Below, one piece after another: positions 25,305-33,194 of a stretch of 64,000 nt of DNA (its first letter is position 1; the number at the start of each line of letters is the position of its first letter). Source of the DNA: Nocardia sp. SYP-A9097 (GTDB lineage Bacteria; Actinomycetota; Actinomycetes; Mycobacteriales; Mycobacteriaceae). Location of the stretch: NCBI RefSeq assembly GCF_009649815.1, contig NZ_WJIC01000011.1, positions 1-64,000 of the forward strand, written 5' to 3'. A model generated the notes under the pieces. The model was given only the letters and a program-made list of their open reading frames with translations. It did not search any database and had not been told where the DNA came from. The position numbers were made by a program, and so were the translations under genes.

Positions 25305-25475
25305 TCACCGCCAGCCACGCGGGTTGCGGAACACGGTGTGCGCCCGTGTACCCGAAACCCGCGGCGGCGCCGCGGCGGCATCGGGCGCACTGTCGAACAA
25401 CACCAATGCCAGTGCCGCGATGAGTTCGTCGCTCAGTTCGGTATGCAGATCGAAAAACGCTGTGGGATCGGACAT
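25305..25475 (-). CDS. Acyl-CoA carboxylase epsilon-like subunit (56 residues)
   Basis: A short gene starting at ATG 25475 with CAGGAG upstream and ending TGA at 25305. The protein begins MSDPTAFFDLHTELSDELIA, has an Ala/Pro-rich middle and ends VFRNPRGWR. Small size, acidic helix, Ala/Pro linker, Trp-Arg end and its place directly after a carboxyltransferase gene fit the AccE/PccE epsilon subunits of actinobacterial acyl-CoA carboxylases, which stabilise the alpha-beta complex. Homology is weak in such short proteins, so the call rests much on position. Confidence 0.65.
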   Translation of the reverse strand: MSDPTAFFDLHTELSDELIAALALVLFDSAPDAAAAPPRVSGTRAHTVFRNPRGWR

Positions 25476-25487
25476 TTCGACTCCTGA

Positions 25488-27068
25488 TTACTGGGGTGGG
25501 TTGCCGTGTTTGCGCGCGGGCAGGTCGGCATGTTTGGCACGCAGCATGGTCAGCGCTCGGATCAGCACCATGCGGGTGTCGGCCGGATCGATCACGTCGT
25601 CGATCAATTCGCGTTCGACGCCGTAGTACGGATGCATCAGCTCGCGCGCATACCGCCCGACCAGCTCGGCCCGCATGGCGGCGGGGTCCGCGGCCGCGGC
25701 GATCTGCTTGCGGTACACCACATTCGCCGCACCCTCCGCACCCATGACCGCGATCTCATTGGTCGGCCAGGCCAGTGCCAGATCCGCGCCGACGCTGCGG
25801 GAATCCATCACGATGTACGCCCCGCCGTAGGCCTTGCGCAGCACGATCGAGATACGGGGCACGGTGGCATTGCAGTAGGCGTACAACAGTTTCGCGCCGT
25901 GCCGGATGATCCCGCCGTGCTCCTGGCCGACGCCGGGCAGGAATCCCGGCACATCCAGCAGTGTGATCAGCGGAATATTCATCGCGTCGCACATCTGCAC
26001 GAAGCGCGCCGCCTTCTCGCTGGCGCTGATGTCGAGCGTGCCCGCCAGCGTATTGGGCTGATTGGCGACGAAACCCACTGTGTGCCCGTCCATTCGGGCC
26101 AGGGCGATGACGACATTGCCGGCCCATCGCTCCTGCACCTCCAAATAGGCTCCGTCATCGGCGATTTCGGCAATGACCTCGCGCATGTCGTAGGGCACGG
26201 TGCCGACCTGGGGCACCAGATCGGTGAGCACGGGGCAGCGCCGATCGGCCGGATCACCGGTGGGAACGACCGGCGGCAACTCGCGATTGTGCTGCGGCAG
26301 AAAGGACAACAAATACCGCACATCGGCCAGGCAGGACGCCTCGTCCTCGTACACGAAGTGCGCGACCCCGGACCGCTCGGCGTGAATATCGGCCCCGCCC
26401 AGCTCCTCCAAGGTCACCGACTCACCGGTGACGGCGGCGACCACCTCCGGCCCGGTGATGAACATCTGCGAGATGCCGCGCACCATGAGCACGAAATCGG
26501 TCAGCGCGGGCGCATAGGCCGCACCGCCCGCACACGGCCCCAGCATGACGCTGATCTGTGGAATCACCCCGGACGCAGCGGTATTGCGCCGGAAGATGCC
26601 GCCGTAACCGGCCAGCGCCGTCACACCCTCCTGGATGCGGGCGCCCGCACCGTCGTTCAGCGAGACCAGCGGCGCACCGGCCGAGATCGCCAAATCCATG
26701 AGTTTGTGGATCTTCTCGGCGTGCGCCTCACCCAGCGCGCCACCGAAGATGCGGAAGTCGTGTGCGTAGACGAACACGGTCCGCCCGTCCACCGTCCCCC
26801 ATCCGGTGACCACGCCGTCGGTGTAGGGGCGCTGCTCGAGTCCGAATTCGACGGCCCGATGCCGCCGCAGCGCCTCTATCTCGGTGAATGAATCCGGGTC
26901 GAGCAGCAGCGAAATACGTTCGCGCGCGGTGAGTTTGCCTTTGGCATGCTGGCGCGCGGTGGCCGCGGGATCGGGCCCGGCCTCGGCGAGCTCCTTGCGC
27001 AGGCGTAGCTCGTCGATGGGATCGAAGGCCGTCTCCGGCGAGCGCGGCAGCGTCGATTCTTCGGTCAT
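25488..27068 (-). CDS. Acyl-CoA carboxylase carboxyltransferase (beta) subunit
   Basis: 526 residues from ATG 27068. A crotonase-fold carboxyltransferase of the AccD/PccB type: KGKLTARERISLLLD, biotin and acyl-CoA site stretches GGALGEAHAEKIHKLMDLA, MLGPCAGGAAYAPALTDF and DVPGFLPGVGQEHGGIIRHG, then RKAYGGAYIVMDS. With the alpha subunit at 33195-34925 and the epsilon-like peptide it would form a complete carboxylase inside the polyketide operon, making malonyl-CoA (or a substituted malonyl-CoA). The acyl specificity residue was not assigned. Confidence 0.9.
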   Translation of the reverse strand: MTEESTLPRSPETAFDPIDELRLRKELAEAGPDPAATARQHAKGKLTARERISLLLDPDSFTEIEALRRHRAVEFGLEQRPYTDGVVTGWGTVDGRTVFVYAHDFRIFGGALGEAHAEKIHKLMDLAISAGAPLVSLNDGAGARIQEGVTALAGYGGIFRRNTAASGVIPQISVMLGPCAGGAAYAPALTDFVLMVRGISQMFITGPEVVAAVTGESVTLEELGGADIHAERSGVAHFVYEDEASCLADVRYLLSFLPQHNRELPPVVPTGDPADRRCPVLTDLVPQVGTVPYDMREVIAEIADDGAYLEVQERWAGNVVIALARMDGHTVGFVANQPNTLAGTLDISASEKAARFVQMCDAMNIPLITLLDVPGFLPGVGQEHGGIIRHGAKLLYAYCNATVPRISIVLRKAYGGAYIVMDSRSVGADLALAWPTNEIAVMGAEGAANVVYRKQIAAAADPAAMRAELVGRYARELMHPYYGVERELIDDVIDPADTRMVLIRALTMLRAKHADLPARKHGNPPQ

Positions 27069-27088
27069 GGCGGTGTCCTCTCCCGGGA

Positions 27089-27946
27089 TCAGGCGGCAGC
27101 GCGGTCGAGCAGACAGGTTTCGAAGAACGAGAGCGCACTGACGTGGTACGCGCGCGCCGCCCAGCCGAGGCTGATGTTGTGGCCCGCATGGGGTACCCGG
27201 GCCACGCCGATGCTCGGCGCGGATTCGAACAGCGCGGGCAGCTCGTCGAGAGTGGCGGGGTCGATGCGCCACCACCGTTCCTGCTCGGCGAAGCTCAGTC
27301 GCACCGGTATGCGGATCCGCGCGGCCACCTCGGCGAAGGTCTCCGGCCAGTGCACGGTCTCGCTCAGCTCCAAGGGCGGCGGCGAGTCCACGGCGGCGCC
27401 GGTCCGGGTGAAGGTCCGCGGCGGATACAGCTGCAGGTCGCCCCAATTCCTTTGCCACAGTTTGGCGTCCGCCGCCATGGGTGCGAACCGGTGTCCGCAC
27501 CCTGACACCTCCACCCCGCAGAACTGTGCGTCGCCCGCGAGGACGAGCGCGAGTTTGCCGCCGAAGGAGTGCCCGAGCAGGAACAGGCCCGCGCCGATGT
27601 CATTACCCGCGGTGAAGTCGGCCAGGGCGGCGCGCACCGTCTCGGCCTGGTCGGCGAGCGATTGCCCGTCCGGCAGCGCGTCGGCGGACGCACCGTATCC
27701 GGGTCGGTCCAAAGCCAGTACGGCGTAACCCATTCGGGTGGCGGCGGTCAGCAGTGAGACATCGGGGTGGGCCTGCCCGTGGAAATAGGCCGAGGACATG
27801 CCGGCCCCGTGCAGCGCGACAATGGTGGCGCGCGGCAGGTCCAGGGTGGGCGTGCTGAACAGGGCGGACATGGCAATACCGTTGGCGTCCAGCACTATTC
27901 GGTGAGCTCCCGGCGCGACGATGCGCAACGCGTCGGCCGGGCTCAT
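27089..27946 (-). CDS. Alpha/beta hydrolase in polyketide operon
   Basis: 285 residues. Oxyanion region LHGAGMSSAYFHG, nucleophile elbow GHSFGGKLAL (Ser127), and a histidine in VPHAGHNISLGW complete the catalytic pattern. Overlaps the aromatase/cyclase stop by four bases (ATGA), so it is co-translated with the PKS genes. It might release the chain from the ACP, edit stalled chains or act on the finished product; the sequence does not decide. Confidence 0.8.
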   Translation of the reverse strand: MSPADALRIVAPGAHRIVLDANGIAMSALFSTPTLDLPRATIVALHGAGMSSAYFHGQAHPDVSLLTAATRMGYAVLALDRPGYGASADALPDGQSLADQAETVRAALADFTAGNDIGAGLFLLGHSFGGKLALVLAGDAQFCGVEVSGCGHRFAPMAADAKLWQRNWGDLQLYPPRTFTRTGAAVDSPPPLELSETVHWPETFAEVAARIRIPVRLSFAEQERWWRIDPATLDELPALFESAPSIGVARVPHAGHNISLGWAARAYHVSALSFFETCLLDRAAA

Positions 27947-28902
27947 GATCTCGCCTCCGCGAACTGTTTGGCATGGCGCAGGGTGGCCAGGCTGTTGGTG
28001 CTCAACGCCCGGCGCACATACGCCTTGGCGGTGTCGATATCGGCGTCAGGCCCGAGCACCGCGGCGATATTGTCGGTATTGATCACGACACTGTGCTGTG
28101 AGGACACCGACACCCCGTGCGTGCTCGGCCGCACCGTCCAGTACCCGGTGTGCAGTGTCATCAACGCGGGCATGGTGAGCTGCTTGTAAGCGATCTTGTG
28201 GTGCGGGAACATGATTCGGTACGACATGGTCCGGTGTTGCGACCCGTCGACGGCGACGGTATCCATGGCCAGCGACTGCATACCCGGCCCCGGCTCGGTC
28301 AACTCGACCCCCGCGACGTGTGGCAACCGCTCCGGCCACAGCTGTGCCTCGCTGATGAATCCGAAGACATCCTCGGCCGTACCCGCCACCTCGACAGTGT
28401 CCTCGAACTCGAAAGCCGCATCCGCGCCCGCGGCACCGAGTTCGATACTGCGTTTCAGCGCCGCGAGTTCGGTCTGTGAATTGCGGTCGACCACATCGTC
28501 GATCCAGCTCAGATCCGCTGCGGTGACCGCCCGGTAGTCGTGCAGCAGGCGGACATGGGAGCGGTCGCCGGCCAGCGGGTCGACAATCCAGGTGCCGCCC
28601 ATGGCCGCGATCGGCGCGCTGCTGACCTCCTGGCGGAATTCGATGCGCCGTTGTCCGGGATCGAGCACCCGCCGTGATACCCAGTGCTTGACCCCGGCAC
28701 CGGCAGTCGCCCAGATTCTGATGCGCTGTTCGAGCTCGTTATTGTCCAGGTAGTCGGCGAAGATGGTGGGCGGGAACAATTGCGGCCAGTTCTCCACCTC
28801 GGCGAGCAGGCGGTAGACGGTGTCCGCGGGCGCGGCCACCTCGATGGTGTGCTCGGTCTGCCCGGTGACGGATTCGGTTGTCCGCGCGGTGGTTTCGGCC
28901 AT
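27943..28902 (-). CDS. Type II PKS didomain aromatase/cyclase
   Basis: 319 residues made of two START/SRPBCC helix-grip domains: residues about 18-150 (HTIEVAAPADTVYRLLAEVENWPQLFPP) and about 165-310 (DTVEVAGTAEDVFGFISEAQLWPERLPH). Two-domain ARO/CYC proteins of this kind occur in pathways with a C9 ketoreductase and close the first ring of the reduced polyketide. The neighbouring ketoreductase agrees with that. It forms part of the unbroken operon from 34925 to 22301. Confidence 0.9.
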   Translation of the reverse strand: MAETTARTTESVTGQTEHTIEVAAPADTVYRLLAEVENWPQLFPPTIFADYLDNNELEQRIRIWATAGAGVKHWVSRRVLDPGQRRIEFRQEVSSAPIAAMGGTWIVDPLAGDRSHVRLLHDYRAVTAADLSWIDDVVDRNSQTELAALKRSIELGAAGADAAFEFEDTVEVAGTAEDVFGFISEAQLWPERLPHVAGVELTEPGPGMQSLAMDTVAVDGSQHRTMSYRIMFPHHKIAYKQLTMPALMTLHTGYWTVRPSTHGVSVSSQHSVVINTDNIAAVLGPDADIDTAKAYVRRALSTNSLATLRHAKQFAEARS

Positions 28903-28914
28903 GATGCAATCCCT

Positions 28915-29691
28915 TCAGAAGTTCCCGAGTCCGCCGCAGACGTTCAATGCCTGCGCGGTGATGGATGCGGCGGTGTCCGAGGCCAGATAGCCGACCAGCC
29001 CGGCCACCTCCTGCGGTGTGCAGTAGCGCCCGAGCGGGATCTTGGCGGTGAACTTCGCCATGACCGCTTCCTCGGTGGTCTGCTGCAGGGTGGCGTAGTT
29101 CCGCCGGACCTGTTGTGCCATCGGCGTTTCCACGTACCCGGGGCATACCGCGTTGACGGTGATGCCGGTCGGGGCGAGTTCATTGCCGAGCGATTTGGTG
29201 AAGCCCACGACGCCGTGTTTGGACGCGGAGTACGGCGCGCCGAGCACCACACCCTGCTTGCCCGCCGTCGAGGCGATATTGATGATGCGCCCGCGCCCGC
29301 GATGGCGCATACCGCCGGTGTTGAGTACTTCCCGGGTCATTCGGAAGACGCTGTTGAGATTGGTATCGATGACGTTGTCCCAGACCTCGTCACCGAGATC
29401 GGCGGTGACGCCGCCACCGCTGATGCCCGCATTGTTGACCAGCACATCGACCGGCCCGAAACACGCGGCCGCGGCGGTGACGAACTCGCGCACCGAATCA
29501 CCGGACCGCACATCGACCGCGCAACCGTCCACCTCGAGGCCCGCCTCGCGGAGTTGCTTCACGGTGGTGGCGACATTCTCGGCGGTCCGGGCCCCGACAT
29601 AGACGCGGTGACCGGAGGCCCCGAGCAACTGGGCCACGGCCAGGCCGATACCGCTGGTCGCGCCGGTGACCAGGGCGTGGGATTGCGACAT
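28915..29691 (-). CDS. Type II PKS ketoreductase (SDR)
   Basis: 258 residues from ATG 29691. SDR motifs TGATSGIGLAVAQLLG, NNAG in VLVNNAGISGGG, and YSASKHGVVGFTKSL. The stretch PGYVETPMAQQVR and overall length match ActIII-type C9 ketoreductases of aromatic polyketide clusters, which reduce the ACP-bound poly-beta-ketone with NADPH. It lies between the ACP gene (11 bases away) and the aromatase/cyclase. Confidence 0.9.
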   Translation of the reverse strand: MSQSHALVTGATSGIGLAVAQLLGASGHRVYVGARTAENVATTVKQLREAGLEVDGCAVDVRSGDSVREFVTAAAACFGPVDVLVNNAGISGGGVTADLGDEVWDNVIDTNLNSVFRMTREVLNTGGMRHRGRGRIINIASTAGKQGVVLGAPYSASKHGVVGFTKSLGNELAPTGITVNAVCPGYVETPMAQQVRRNYATLQQTTEEAVMAKFTAKIPLGRYCTPQEVAGLVGYLASDTAASITAQALNVCGGLGNF

Positions 29692-29702
29692 GGTGACTCC
29701 TG

Positions 29703-29960
29703 CTATCGGGTGGGGAGCGGAATGAGGGTGTTCACCGCGGCCAGGAAGGTGCGCGGGGTGTCGGCGTCGATGACGGTCGAATCCTCCAGCGTCACACCGA
29801 ATTCCCGTTCGACCCGGCTGGCAGTCTCGAGCATGGCCAGGGAGTCGTAGCCGAGATCCTCGAAGGTGAGGTCGAGAATGTCGGACGCCAGGTCCACATC
29901 CTCGGGAGCGCCGGAACCCTCCCGCAGGATGCGGGTGAGATCGTCGATGGTGAATGTCAT
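29703..29960 (-). CDS. Type II PKS acyl carrier protein
   Basis: 85 residues. The phosphopantetheine attachment serine is Ser40 in DLGYDSLAMLE, with the helix-II pattern expected for a type II PKS ACP. It carries the growing chain between KSalpha/CLF, ketoreductase and cyclases. The start overlaps the CLF stop by four bases. No phosphopantetheinyl transferase gene is seen in the operon. Confidence 0.95.
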   Translation of the reverse strand: MTFTIDDLTRILREGSGAPEDVDLASDILDLTFEDLGYDSLAMLETASRVEREFGVTLEDSTVIDADTPRTFLAAVNTLIPLPTR

Positions 29961-31264
29961 GGCTTGTCCTTTCCTTCGGGGGCGGTGAGAACGACGGCGG
30001 AGTTGAACCCGCCCTGGCCACGGGCCAGTACGAGCGCGGTGCGCACCGTTGCGCGCCGCGCCCCGCCGACCACCAGATCCAGTGGTGAGTCGGAGTTCGG
30101 GATGACATTGACGGTCGGCGGGATCTCACCGTCCGCCATGGCGAGCAGCGCGGTGGCCACATCGAGCGGGCCCGCACCCGAATACAGCCGTCCGGTCATG
30201 GTTTTCGGTGCGGTCACCGGGACCGCGCGGTGGCCGAAGACCTCGGCGATGGCCTCGGTCTCGATGCGGTCGAGCTCCGGGAGACCGGCGGCATCGGCGA
30301 AGACCACATCGATATCGGCGGCCGCCAGACGCGCGTCGGCCAACGCCATCTCGATGGCCGCGGCCAGCGCGGGCTCCCGGCCGGTGTGCGGCGCGGGATC
30401 GAAAGTCGATGCGTAACCGGCGATCTCGCCGTAACTGTGCGCGCCTCGAGCACGGGCCGTCGCCGCGGACTCCATAATCAGGATCGCGCCGCCCTCGCCC
30501 GGCACATGTCCGGTGGCGCGCGGGTCGAACGGCAGGTACGCGCATTCGGGATCGCTACCCGCGTGCACTCGGCCGCTGGTCCACAGTGCCGCCCAGCCCC
30601 ACGGGCACAGCGAGGCATCCATGCCACCGGACACCATCAGCGGGATGCCCTTGCGAATCTGCCTGCGGGCGTGCGCGATCGCGTCGAGGCCGCCGGCCTG
30701 ATCGCTGACCACGACACCGCTGGGGCCCTTCATGCCGTGGCGGATGGAGATCTGCCCGCTGTTGACCGCGTAGAACCAAGCGAAGGACTGATACGCGGTG
30801 ACGTACTGACTGCCCCGGCTCCACAGACTGCACAGCTCGCGCTGGGCGAATTCGAAACCACCCGAACTGGCGGCGGTCAGCACACCCATATCGAATTCGG
30901 CGATCGCCGCGGTATCGATACCGGCATCGGCCAGTGCCCACTCCGCCGCGACCAGTGCGAGCCGGGTGACCTGATCGGTCTGGGGCAGAATACGATTGGG
31001 GAGATGCTCCGATGCCTCGAAGCCGGGAACCTCACCCGCCAGGGTGGCCGGATACCCGGACGGGTCGAATCGGGTGATACGGCCGATACCACTGTGCCCG
31101 GCGCGGACCGCATCCCAATAGGCCTGCTTACCAAGACCATTCGGTGCGGTGATGCCGATTCCGGTGACCACCGCCCGGGTCGTGTCGAGTTCGGCGTCCG
31201 TCGTGGCGCGAGCCGCCGCGTGGTGCCGCACGCCGTTGATTCCATTGATCACCGCGCCGGTCAT
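29957..31264 (-). CDS. Type II PKS chain length factor (ketosynthase beta)
   Basis: 435 residues; a ketosynthase homologue in which the active-site cysteine is replaced by glutamine, Gln189 in VVSDQAGGLDA, the hallmark of chain-length factors. It pairs with KSalpha, sets chain length and starts chains by decarboxylating malonyl-ACP. A 30-residue extension precedes the usual AVVTGIGITAPNG. The start overlaps KSalpha by four bases. Confidence 0.95.
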   Translation of the reverse strand: MTGAVINGINGVRHHAAARATTDAELDTTRAVVTGIGITAPNGLGKQAYWDAVRAGHSGIGRITRFDPSGYPATLAGEVPGFEASEHLPNRILPQTDQVTRLALVAAEWALADAGIDTAAIAEFDMGVLTAASSGGFEFAQRELCSLWSRGSQYVTAYQSFAWFYAVNSGQISIRHGMKGPSGVVVSDQAGGLDAIAHARRQIRKGIPLMVSGGMDASLCPWGWAALWTSGRVHAGSDPECAYLPFDPRATGHVPGEGGAILIMESAATARARGAHSYGEIAGYASTFDPAPHTGREPALAAAIEMALADARLAAADIDVVFADAAGLPELDRIETEAIAEVFGHRAVPVTAPKTMTGRLYSGAGPLDVATALLAMADGEIPPTVNVIPNSDSPLDLVVGGARRATVRTALVLARGQGGFNSAVVLTAPEGKDKP

Positions 31265-32532
31265 GCCGCCGCCCCCGTCCCCGTGGTCAGCACCATGGCG
31301 CTCTGGAAGCCGCCGAATCCGCTACCGACGGTCAGCACCGTGTCGGTGCGGTGCTCACGGGCGGTGAGCGGCACATAGTCCAGATCGCACTCCGGGTCCG
31401 GGGTATGCAGATTCGCGGTCGGCGGAACCACATTGGCGCCCAGGGCCAGCACCGAGGCCGCGATCTCGATGGATCCGATGGCGCCCAGCGAATGCCCGAC
31501 CATGGATTTGATCGAACTCACCGGTACCTGATGCGCGTGCGCACCCAGGCTCCGCTTGAACGCCGCGGTCTCGTGCCGGTCGTTCTGCTTGGTGCCCGAG
31601 CCGTGCGCGTTGATGTAGTCCACGGCCTCGCCGGGCAGCCCGGCCTCACCCAGCGCGACCCGGATGGCCTCGGCCATTTCCGCACCGTCCGAACGCAATC
31701 CGGTCATATGGTAGGCGTTGGCGCGGGTGGCATAACCGGCGATTTCGGCGTAGATGTGCGCGCCGCGCCGCCGGGCCGCGGCCATCTCCTCCAGCACGAA
31801 CATGGCCGTTCCCTCACCCAGTACGAAGCCGTTGCGAGTGGCATCGAAAGGCCGCGAAGCCGATTCGGGTGCGTCGTGGCGCGGCGTCGTCGCCTTGATG
31901 GCGTCGAAGCAGGCCATCGTAATGGGGGAGATGGGTGCGTCCGCGGCGCCGGTGACCATGACATCGGCCGAGCCGTCGGCAATGAGTTGCATGGCATAGC
32001 CGACCGAGTCCAGCCCTGAGGTGCAGCCCGAGGACACCACCGTGACCGGTCCCTGCGCGCCGACCGTCAACGCCACCTCGGCGGCGAACGAACTGGGCAT
32101 CAGATGCCGGTAGAGATGGCGGTCCGCGTAGTCCTGATCGACCAGGTCCAAACGCCCGCCATTGCTGATGACCCGGTAGTCCTGTTCGAGTCGCATGGTC
32201 GCCCCGACCGCACTACCCAGCGCCACCCCGATCCGATACGGGTCCAGGGCAGCGAATTCCAGGCCGCTGTCGGCGACCGCGCCGCGCGCGCCGACCATGG
32301 CGAATTGCCCTGTGCGATCGAGTCTTTGGATCTCCTGCGGGGTGAGCCCGTGCCGCTCCGGATCGAAGTCGACCTCGGCGGCCACCCGGGAACGGAACTG
32401 ATCCGGGTCGAAGAAGCTGATCCGCCGGGTGGCGGTGCGGCCGGAGGTGAGCAGGTCCCAGAACTGTTTGGCCCCGACTCCGCCGGGGGCGATCACCTCC
32501 ATTCCGGTGATGACAACGCGCCGGCTGTTCAT
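31261..32532 (-). CDS. Type II PKS ketosynthase alpha
   Basis: 423 residues from ATG 32532 (MNSRRVVITGMEVIAPGGVG); the longer open frame has no homology. Catalytic Cys170 in VSSGCTSGLDS, His310 in NAHGSGTKQND and His347 in VGHSLGAIGS are all present, so it is an active decarboxylative condensing enzyme forming a heterodimer with the CLF. KSalpha-CLF-ACP order is the standard minimal PKS. Overlaps both neighbours by four bases. Confidence 0.96.
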   Translation of the reverse strand: MNSRRVVITGMEVIAPGGVGAKQFWDLLTSGRTATRRISFFDPDQFRSRVAAEVDFDPERHGLTPQEIQRLDRTGQFAMVGARGAVADSGLEFAALDPYRIGVALGSAVGATMRLEQDYRVISNGGRLDLVDQDYADRHLYRHLMPSSFAAEVALTVGAQGPVTVVSSGCTSGLDSVGYAMQLIADGSADVMVTGAADAPISPITMACFDAIKATTPRHDAPESASRPFDATRNGFVLGEGTAMFVLEEMAAARRRGAHIYAEIAGYATRANAYHMTGLRSDGAEMAEAIRVALGEAGLPGEAVDYINAHGSGTKQNDRHETAAFKRSLGAHAHQVPVSSIKSMVGHSLGAIGSIEIAASVLALGANVVPPTANLHTPDPECDLDYVPLTAREHRTDTVLTVGSGFGGFQSAMVLTTGTGAAA

Positions 32533-33161
32533 GCTTTCTCCCAGTGGTAGAACCGGTGTGCCACGGCATCGGCGGGCTTGCGCCAGGTGGCCGCGTCGTA
32601 CTTCTCGATCAATGGGTCGAGGTCGTCGCAGATCTGGATGAAGCGCGGATCGGCTTGCTTCCACGCCTGCGCGATCACCGCGCCACCGTCGGGGGTCTCG
32701 AAGTCCTGCAGATGGAAATAGACGCCTTCGTAGGCGAACAATTGCCGCCGCCGGGTACCCATGCGGTGCGGTACATCGGTGGTATCGAACTCCGCGAACA
32801 GGTCTGCGACCTGCGGGCGGCGGGCGGGGGAGAGCCGGTTCACCACCAGCGTGCTGTACATGCTCGGCTGCACCGGGCCGGGCAGCCAGTGGTAATAGCG
32901 CTGGGCCACCGGGCGGAACGGCGCGGCGGCATCGCCGTATCCGCTCACATAGGCGGCCAGGTCCGGGCCGGTGTGCTCGTCATGCGCGGGGGCGTCACTG
33001 TCGACGACCTGGATCAGCAGCTCGTCGTGATAGTGGAAGAGTTGGCGCCGAACGGTTTTCGACTCCGCGGGAGTGTCCGCGGCATCGAAATCCGCGAATT
33101 CGGCGGCGACCTGCTCCCGCGCCTCGGCGGTCATCGTGGCGACCGTGACAGTCGTGTGCAT
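32529..33161 (-). CDS. Duplicated TcmI-type polyketide cyclase
   Basis: 210 residues in two similar halves. Residues about 1-95 (RRQLFHYHDELLIQVVD, FRPVAQRYYHWLPG) and about 100-208 (RRRQLFAYEGVYFHLQDFE, VAHRFYHWEKA) each resemble the roughly 100-residue TcmI family of ferredoxin-fold cyclases, which normally act as dimers. The fusion would be a covalent dimer. It likely closes a later ring of the polyketide. The stop overlaps the KSalpha start by four bases. Confidence 0.82.
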   Translation of the reverse strand: MHTTVTVATMTAEAREQVAAEFADFDAADTPAESKTVRRQLFHYHDELLIQVVDSDAPAHDEHTGPDLAAYVSGYGDAAAPFRPVAQRYYHWLPGPVQPSMYSTLVVNRLSPARRPQVADLFAEFDTTDVPHRMGTRRRQLFAYEGVYFHLQDFETPDGGAVIAQAWKQADPRFIQICDDLDPLIEKYDAATWRKPADAVAHRFYHWEKA

Positions 33162-33194
33162 ACCTTCTGGTCCCTCGGTTCTGGATTCGGAGGT

